Part shown: in pieces, positions 57,436 through 64,000 of the stretch
Layout of the letters: each line of letters starts with the position of its first letter
Position numbering within the stretch: the first letter of the stretch is position 1
Assembly (NCBI GenBank): GCA_963932145.1
Contig: OZ010599.1
Coordinates: forward strand, 40,862,393 to 40,926,392
Source: Acanthosepion lycidas
Taxonomy: Eukaryota > Mollusca > Cephalopoda > Sepiida > Sepiidae
Direction: 5' to 3'
Length of the DNA stretch: 64,000 nucleotides
The notes under the pieces: generated by a model
What the model was told of the DNA's origin: nothing
What the model saw: only the letters and a program-made list of their open reading frames with translations
Databases searched by the model: none
Made by a program: the position numbers and the translations under genes

Positions 57436-58204
57436 AGAGAGGCAACTTTATGATGGTGGGAAAATGACTGAATTATCTTGGCAATAATAAATGATAATGT
57501 CTTCAACCTCAAATTCCATCTTTTGACACAGTCTGCTGATGATAATAACAGTACATTCCAGTGTAACATCCGACATTAAACGGTATAATCTTAGAACTTT
57601 GTATGGAAATCTTCAGTCAACTGACTGCTGACATTTTATGCTCATTGGTTCTTATTTCTACAATATTCATGAATTGTACTAATTTTTCTATTTGTGTTTC
57701 TATCCCACATTTATCCCTTTCAAATCTTTTGAAGTCATCTCCTGGTTATAGGTAATGCTTCTCTTTGGTTCTTGATGCTATGGCAATTCATCAGTCCAGG
57801 CTATAGATTTATTTTGTTAATATTAGACATTGCTCACCACTTATAAGTTGTTAGTGCACAAATATTAAGACCACAAATGTCCGTGTTAGAATATTTGTTT
57901 TATTTATTGTTAATCAGCTATCATAAATTTAAAATATTACTCACTTCAAGCAGATACCATTTTAAATTGTTTCCTGGGGATTCTCATATTGTGCCATATT
58001 TTTCATAGTATAAGAAGCACTCTTATTTTGAAAACAATTTTTTTGTGAGGAAACTACAGCCATATTCTTAAAATTTGTTCAACAAAAATTTAATGTGATA
58101 CTTTAAAAATTAGTATATATTATTCTAAGCACAAAAGAGTTTAAAATATCAAAATAAGAAAATATTGTAAATCAAAAAAAAAAAAATGGTTACTATTTAG
58201 TTTG
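57436..58204. other. Intergenic or intronic DNA, nothing recognised
   Basis: No supported gene or repeat. A run at 58177-58189. Confidence 0.45.
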
Positions 58205-58580
58205 TGAATGCTGTATCATTTCCACACGGATAAAGAAAAAAATTGAGGCGATAGAAATGTGGTTCTACAGAAGGATGCTGAGAATACCATGGACTGAATA
58301 TGTGAGCAATTATGATTTTTAAAGAAAATGGCAACAAAAAGGACTCTTACACTTATCAGAAAGAGAGTTGAAATTTCTAGAGAACATAATGAGAAAAGCA
58401 GGCCTGGAAAATTTGACACTCACAGGACATAGTGAAGGCAAGAGGAACAGAAGAAAGTAGCACATAACCTACCTAGTGAGCTTGAGTAAATGAATGGCAG
58501 AACAGGGTTTAAGAAATATAACAAAAAGACAATATTTATTGATCGTCAACATCCTGAAGGGACATAGCACATAGAAGTTG
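58205..58580 (+). mobile_element. LINE-B C-terminal copy
   Basis: gaggcgatagaaatgtggttc, tctacagaaggatgctg, ataccatggactgaatatg, ttgaaatttctagagaac and catcctgaagggacatagc align in order with 14390-14760. Frames are broken. It is shorter than the 14.3 kb copy because of an internal deletion near 58530. Confidence 0.7.
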
Positions 58581-60269
58581 TTTAGTTTGATTCAGAATGC
58601 CTTATGCCTGATTAGAGATGATGTTGAAAAATGAAAATCCATGTAACAGGAATATTTTCCTTATAACTTTGGACCTGAGTCATATCTATCTTTATATTTT
58701 ACTTGTTTATATGCATGACCAGTAAGCTTCTCTTCCTAGGATCAAAGTGTAGTATCTGCCCAGTAACAATACCTGTTCCTTCTGAGTTGGAATTCATTAG
58801 ACTTTCTAATCATGAAATGTACATATTATTATTGATTGGAAAGGAATTGAAAAAAAAAAAGGATTAAGGAGTATGAAGGGGAAAAATGTGTGTGAAAGTG
58901 GAGGGGGTGGATATATTTAGCGAGTGATAGAAGTAAGAGATGAAACTAAAAAAGTAGGTGGAGTTGTTGGCTGGAGATAATGTGTAAAAGATTTAATCAC
59001 AGATAAGGTTGGAAAGGTGTTTTAAAAAAAAAAAATGTGTTGCATTAAAATTCATGGGGTTATAATAAATAAGAGAACACAATACAAAATATTTTTATTT
59101 TTATTTTTTTTTCATGTTAATCCATATTTGTATAGAATTCAGATAAAAACCTTAACAAACAATGAAGATTAAACTAGATAAATGGGGGGGAAATGAGAAA
59201 ATACAGGTAAAGGGTTAGCAAAGACCAAAAGCATGAGACTTGTGCACATGGAAAGTCCACAAATCTTAGCTAGTATATTATAAATATCTAATAGTATTAG
59301 GTTATTTGGAAAACATTGTCTGATTTTAGAATATTTTGTGTTCTAATATATTACATCGGGTTTCTTTTAAAAGCCTTTCATTATACAAAATGATGAAGTA
59401 ACAATATTATCAATTTTATTATTAATTACACATTTTAATTTGTATTTAAAGATGGTAAAAGAAGGTTTATTGTTCCACTTGGCTTCGCAGTTAACACATT
59501 GCATGAAAGTTTTGAGTAATAGCTTAAAACAGATGTATTTTTTTTTTTTTTTTTTTTTTCAAAATAGGTATATTTTTTATTAATTATTAGTTAAAGATTT
59601 TCTGGTCCCAAAACAAATGAAAAGCACCAAAAACGCCTTAATGCAAATATATCCTGATTTAAAGTATGAAAATAAATTATTTTATGATATCAATAGATGT
59701 TTTTTTTCTTTGTATTAAGAGAACTTTCATTCATAAAACAAACTTTGAATAAAAAATTAATAATTTATGCTAAAGACAGTAAAATAATAAAAAAAAGGTT
59801 CAACTGGGCTTCATAGTTAACAAATTAAAATTTGATGTAATAGCTAAAGAAAAAGGTTAATTTTTTTTTTTCAAAATAAGTATAAAATAGTTATTTCTTC
59901 ATTTATTTCAAAATATGTAACAGTAGCAAATCAACATGTATCCATTTATTTATTTACCATCAAGTCATGTGACACACATAACCTCTTCACCTTTCAAGTA
60001 TTTATTTATAAAAAAAAAAAAAAGAAAATTTTTAATGTAGTATAGTGAATTGTATAGATATGTTGTGTTATGCATATTCAAATTTAATAATGTTTATAAT
60101 TTTTCACACACATAAGTTAGATATAATATGCACATGTTTGTTTATATCTGTTGATATTAAAATGTGTATTGAAAAAATACAGAATTTCCTATTAAAATAC
60201 CATAAAATCAGAAAAGCAGTCCTTGGCAAAAAAACAAAAACAAAAGAAAACTTGTCTAATTTTAATTAA
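58581..60269. other. AT-rich DNA with homopolymer runs
   Basis: A run at 58851-58860, T run at 59538-59560, G run at 59184-59191. A purine-rich patch lies at 58855-58990. No gene supported. Confidence 0.5.
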
Positions 60270-60690
60270 ATTTGGCACTGCATTCGGCAGGGGTTCCAAG
60301 GTATAGATATTTATTTGACGCCCCACTGAATCGGGATGTGACACAAGGTCAGTTTTTAACCTGATGAACCAAAGTGTTTTCACTCGGGCATCTGGTCTGA
60401 GCTGGTCTAAGCTAGTCATAGCCGTGATACTACCAGCCAGGTGCCAGAGGGGTTCATGGTATAATATACTCCACAATATTATGTATCGTTTAAGCTGTAT
60501 CTCAGAGATAAGTATAGCTGGCCACTCGTATTCAAGGATATCTGTCTACTACAGCGACTAGCCAATCCCTATTGCAGGCGCTTGCTCAGGCACATTTGTG
60601 TTTATTTAACACCCACAGAGCCCACCTGTGGTTTATACTGCAACTATGCTGAGCAGACCTTAGTTACAGTTTCTGGGAAAGAGTGTGTTA
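60270..60690. other. GC-richer island of unknown nature
   Basis: About 420 bp are visibly richer in G and C than either flank, without homopolymers. They contain gcattcggcaggggttcc, gccccactgaatcggga, cagccaggtgccagagg and gcaggcgcttgctcagg. A 94-codon minus frame (60192-60476) crosses part of it but runs into AT-rich flank and has no recognised motif. It could be a recent mobile element, a solo LTR, or an unrecognised exon or regulatory region. Confidence 0.4.
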
Positions 60691-61094
60691 AGAGTCATTA
60701 AACAAAAAAAAAAAATTCTTCAGATTGACATTTTGAGCCTAGAAGGGTAGCATTGCTAATATGAGATGAATTCATTGTAGAAATATTGAAAAAAATCTTC
60801 AAACATAAGAAAATAAAAAGTTAAAAATTTATACTGTATTGTTGCCACTGGAAGTAACTTGAAAATTTTATATTACATTTCTAAAAACATTTATAGTTAG
60901 CTTATTTTAAACTTACAAATTTCTTTTGAATAATAACTTCTGTTCAAATGCTACAATACTATTTAATTTTTAATGTTTCTGCTTGTATAATCTACAGACT
61001 GTCTGCCATAAAGCTATCTTATTATTTTTGTTATATAAACTGTATGCTTTAGATCTACATATTTATTGTTGTAAAATTCATAACAATGAATATG
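60691..61094. other. AT-rich spacer
   Basis: Nothing recognised. Confidence 0.5.
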
Positions 61095-61495
61095 CTAAGT
61101 AATATCAATCCTCCTGTATGGAAGTGAGATATGCTGGACAATTTTCTTGCAGATGAATCTTGAGGCAACAGAAGAATTCTGAGAATATCATGTACAGAAG
61201 ATGTGATCAATGAGGAAGTTTTAAGGAAAATGAAAACAAAAAGAACACTTTTGCTTAGGGAAAGAAACAGTTGGATTTTCTGAGACACATAATGAAGAAA
61301 GAGGCCTTGGACAATTTAACACAAGGCATACTGTAGCAATTATTAACCTACCTAACAAGCTTGTGTAAATGAATGGTAGAACTGGGACTAGGGGGAATAG
61401 TAAGGGGACATACATTGCTAAGAGCAATAAAAGATGGGAAGCCGTGGAAAACTATGATCACCGACATCATGAAAGCTGCTAGGAGGAACTTAAAA
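61095..61495 (+). mobile_element. LINE-B C-terminal copy
   Basis: aatcctcctgtatggaagtg, gaattctgagaatatcatg, cagttggattttctgagac, cctaacaagcttgtgtaa and gatgggaagccgtggaaaac follow the order of the 14.3 kb copy. A deletion removes the MWFYR codons. Strongly decayed. Confidence 0.65.
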
Positions 61496-61554
61496 TGTTA
61501 CTGATTGCCAATAAGCCATTTTGAAGGATTTTAGCATGTAGAATATAAAACATT

Positions 61555-61830
61555 TTTTAATCATTTCATCCCAATTAAGGCAATAATGCCATTAGGACAC
61601 AAGGGGTTCCTGGGAGTGAAAGAGTGAGAAGACTTTAGACAGGGTTCAGGAAGATGGCAATTGGCATTTAAATTTTTGAAGATTGTGGGGAGTAGGGAGG
61701 CAAAAACTAGGGAGTTCCACATGTGAGAAATGAAAGAAAGGAAACTATTAGAATAGAATATATGGTTGCATCTAGCTAGTTCAACAGTAAAATGGTAAGA
61801 CCTAGTTACCAATTTACCATTTTCCAACTT
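61555..61830 (-). mobile_element. LINE-A 3' end
   Basis: Minus frame 61893-61561 shows HFTVELARCNHIFYSNSFL, FISHMWNSLVFA and later RNPLCPNGIIALIGMK, matching the ELAR..NSF..LWNSL block and 3' tail of the other copies. Nine bases separate its 3' end from an A/T-rich tail. It lies tail to tail with the LINE-B copy at its left. Confidence 0.7.
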
Positions 61831-62379
61831 TAATATACAAGGTGCTGAAAAGTTCTCTAATCCATTTCTCAAAATCAGTATTGGTAATAACATATTGAGA
61901 AGTGTGTTTGGCTAAGAATTTTTCAGCATTTTCTCCTCAGAAAGCAGAGTTAAATGTCTTGATGATATTATATTATTTATTTTTATCAACAACAATCATC
62001 TGTTTTGGTACAAAAAAAATGATGTAGCCTTTCTGCAATGTACATAAAATGTTTAAATATAAATTTCACTATTATTTTGAATTATGTTTTTAAAATATCT
62101 TTCCAAATATCATAAAATTTTTAAACTTTATTTTACTCTATACTATTAAGTAATCAAAAGATATTCTTTATTTCATGAGATCTGAATATTAAAAGCAAAA
62201 TTCCTTTCTTAATGTTGGCAAAGTATTTTCCTTATACCTTTTCTATATATGTTTAGTTCTATTTTACACCTGGAAATAAAGTAATTTATTATAGTAAGAA
62301 TTTTATTTACCAAGCTGAGGGGTTAATAATATGAACTTATTTTCTGCCTATATTTCTGAGATACGATTGTAACTATTTA
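61831..62379. other. AT-rich spacer
   Basis: Nothing recognised apart from the short motif ggtgctgaaaagttctcta (61840), shared with 40828. Confidence 0.45.
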
Positions 62380-62690
62380 CATTGGTCCAGTGGATAAAAG
62401 CATTGGTTGAAATAATCCTAAAGTGACTTGACCCAGAGAGTTGTAAGTTCAGTACCTGGCCACAACTTGGAGAGTTGAGTCTCTAAATGGAATTAACTGA
62501 AAACTGAGATATACAGCAAAGTCATGGAACTAGAACAATCTACCCCTGTGGATTAAATAAAGGTGTTCTGTTGGAAATTCCAATGTATATCACCTGAAGA
62601 AGGCCAAAGCATACAATGGCCGAAACATCATAAATATGACAAAGATGAGGACAACAGTTCGAACAATGTAAATAGTGTAAATAGTTATCT
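62380..62690 (+). mobile_element. Full-length SINE-C
   Basis: tRNA-like head tggtccagtggataaaagc (A box, 62384-62402) and gtaagttcagtacctgg (B box, 62442-62458). Then the central block (ggaactagaacaatctaccc, cacctgaagaaggcc, acaatggccgaaacatc) and tail (atatgacaaagatgagg, aatgtaaatagtgtaaat). Plus-strand counterpart of 3626-3957, more diverged in the centre. Confidence 0.75.
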
Positions 62691-62900
62691 TATTTTCTTT
62701 GTTTAATTCATTGTGTAATTATTATTTTATTTTGGGTATGTCTTTTAAGTAGCATTTTAAAACAATAAAATAAGATTTTTGGCTCCCTAACATGTCATAA
62801 TGCCAATCTATACTGGAACGTACAAATCTCAATTACAGGTCAGCAACACGATGTATGTGTAATTTCTTGAAAACAATGACGTTTCTTTTTTTTTTTTCAG

Positions 62901-62918
62901 CTTTGGTGAAAGTGATTG
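62901..62918 (+). other. Microexon-like segment, 18 nt
   Basis: A very strong acceptor (T tract, then cag at 62898-62900) precedes ctttggtgaaagtgattg, followed by the donor gtaaga. If it were spliced between the candidate exons at 51310 and 63677, the junction with exon 63677 would create TGA. It would then behave as a poison exon, or be a decoy site. Confidence 0.25.
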
Positions 62919-63129
62919 GTAAGACTTAGAAAAGCACAAATGTTCATAAAGCTCAGAAAAAAATGAAAACCTTTTTAAATGTTTGAGAGAGACTCTAAAA
63001 ACAAATCTTGCACTAGCTTATTTCAGTAATGCTTTTCTTTAAAATTTCACTATCATTGTCTTTGTAAAGTTGTATAAAATAACTGTAAAAATGTTTTATT
63101 TTTATATATATATATACACACACATATAT

Positions 63130-63605
63130 AATTGTGTATTTGGGAAGCAATCCCTCTTTTATATAAGTTTCATTAGAGACGCCTGACAAGGTACAGCAGT
63201 TTAGCTTTTTATTTAATTTTTCTTGTGTTCATATAAGTTTTTTTTTTTTTTTTTTTTTTTTAACATCTTTTTTTTTTCTTTTTTTTTTTTTTTTAACATC
63301 CTTTTTTTTTTTTAAACATCCTTGATAATGGTTAAAAGGATAGCAAAAGCACTTGGACATACAAAATACAGTGTAACCCGGATATAAGAGAAACTCAGAT
63401 ATAAGAGAGATTTTCTCTGGTCCCAAATTAGAGCCATACTTACCTAAACAAAATAGACCAAACCCGGATATAAGAGACTGCTTCTCCGGTCCCGACAACT
63501 CTCTTATATCCAGTTTACACTGTATTTGGACAATTTTTGCACATTGTCCAGAAAAAAGAAAACTTATATGAACACAAGAAAAATTAAATAAAAAGCTTAA
63601 ACGTA
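63130..63605. mobile_element. Foldback repeat hosting a MITE
   Basis: Outer arms at about 63202-63241 (ttagctttttatttaattt..ttcatataagtt) and 63558-63599 (aacttatatgaacac..aaaaagctta) are nearly perfect inverted repeats of about 38 bp. T runs at 63239-63261, 63269-63293 and 63302-63313 follow the left arm. The core is shared with 25540-25712. atttgggaagcaat at 63138 resembles the outer end of the 5471-6098 foldback. Confidence 0.55.
63369..63522. mobile_element. Pogo/Tigger-like MITE, 154 bp
   Basis: Starts cagtgtaacccggatataag and ends cttatatccagtttacactg, inverted repeats of about 23 bp with few mismatches. TA flanks both sides (63367-63368 and 63523-63524). The cccggatataagaga motif recurs inside at about 63466, so the ends have a repeated structure. 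CAGTG termini with TA target duplication suggest the pogo/Tigger branch of Tc1/mariner (inference). Confidence 0.75.
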
Positions 63606-63676
63606 GTAGGTTGTCGGTAGTCTTTTATGAAACATATATTCTTTAACTTATCCTTACTTATGGTTGTATCTTTCAG

Positions 63677-63738
63677 AATACAGAGAGATGACATGAAGAG
63701 CCATCAACGTCAGCTTTCTGGAGGAGTTAGCAATCCAG
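63677..63738 (+). CDS. Candidate internal coding exon, 62 nt
   Basis: A good acceptor (branch-like ttaac/cttac, then gtatctttcag ending at 63676) and donor (ccag|gtatta) bound 62 nt. Only one of three frames is open: after one base completing a split codon it reads IQRDDMKSHQRQLSGGVSNP plus one base. That frame is the one predicted by the exon at 51310-51332, giving MAAETGSK joined to this segment. The peptide is hydrophilic, with no recognised domain. The next exon lies outside the window. Two exons with matching phase are suggestive, not proof (one in three by chance). Confidence 0.45.
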
Positions 63739-63859
63739 GTATTAACATTTTCTTTTTAATCAAGAAAAATTGTAGAAACTGATAGAATGCTTAATATTTT
63801 AGAAAAAGGAAGACAATGAGTTTCTTAGAGCTTAGTTCCAACTAATTTCCTCATAATCC

Positions 63860-63935
63860 ATGTTCCATGACAACATTTCAGCAGTTTACTCTCCGGCCTT
63901 CCTCAGCTGTTTGTTGTTTTGGGGATGTTAGAACA
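63860..63935 (-). mobile_element. SINE-C fragment
   Basis: acaacatttcagcagttta, ctccggccttcctcag and cataatccat form a short reverse-strand piece of the SINE-C central block. It lies in the putative intron just after the 63.7 kb exon. Confidence 0.45.
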
Positions 63936-64000
63936 TGAGAGGTGGAAGCACACACCCCTCAATTTGACATTCTATAAAACATAAATCTGATAGAAGCCCA

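Noticed and set aside
60192-60476. 94-codon minus frame as a gene
   Set aside because: The N-terminal part lies in the GC-rich island, but the C-terminal part is AT- and F-rich flank. No splice or homology support was found, so only the island is reported.

Overview
The window reads as AT-rich, non-coding DNA from a large animal genome. It is most likely a cephalopod mollusc, probably an octopus or a relative. The basis is recognition of repeat families from memory: tRNA-derived SINEs with a shared central block and tail, CR1/Jockey-like LINE 3' ends encoding an LWNSLP-type C-terminus, and LINE C-termini of the WFYRRMLRIPWTEH type. None of this was checked against a database. There are no operons, bacterial genes, rRNA, intact tRNA genes or CRISPR arrays.

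From 1 to about 27 kb the sequence is a mosaic of old SINE and LINE fragments, microsatellites, and T or A runs of 15-35 nt. Highlights are three same-orientation SINE copies at 2.0-2.5 kb, a foldback element at 5.5-6.1 kb, a mariner-type MITE at 11.1 kb, an eroded Ty3/gypsy integrase region at 15.2-16.5 kb (minus strand) split by an inverted SINE insertion with a 13-bp target duplication, a 322-bp inverted SINE repeat at 16.5-16.8 kb, a 50-bp minisatellite at 22.4 kb and a TAA-flanked MITE at 24.1 kb.

From 27 to 50 kb large low-complexity arrays dominate: a CT-rich array (27.8-29.2 kb), a 29-bp minisatellite (35.1-35.5 kb), and two kilobase-scale pyrimidine arrays (47.0-48.2 and 48.9-50.2 kb). 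LINE pieces lie between them. Two LINE copies carry MITE insertions whose empty sites can be read from sister copies in this same window (33.8 and 39.3 kb).

From 50 to 64 kb lie the only candidate host-gene signals. A plus-strand first coding exon (51310-51332) starts inside a YY1-like AAGATGGCGGC motif and ends at a GTAAG donor. It is phase-compatible with a 62-nt exon near the right edge (63677-63738). If joined they make the start of an unrecognised protein with an intron of about 12.3 kb. Head-to-head with it, 148 bp away on the minus strand, is an 85-codon coding-like reading frame. A decayed copy of its 3' half, with an in-frame stop, lies 4 kb to the right. The rest is intron-like AT-rich DNA, a 370-bp tandem duplication, more SINE and LINE copies, and a pogo/Tigger-like MITE nested in a foldback repeat.

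The many apparent reading frames within the simple-sequence arrays are low-complexity artefacts. Most boundaries are approximate because repeats were aligned by eye.
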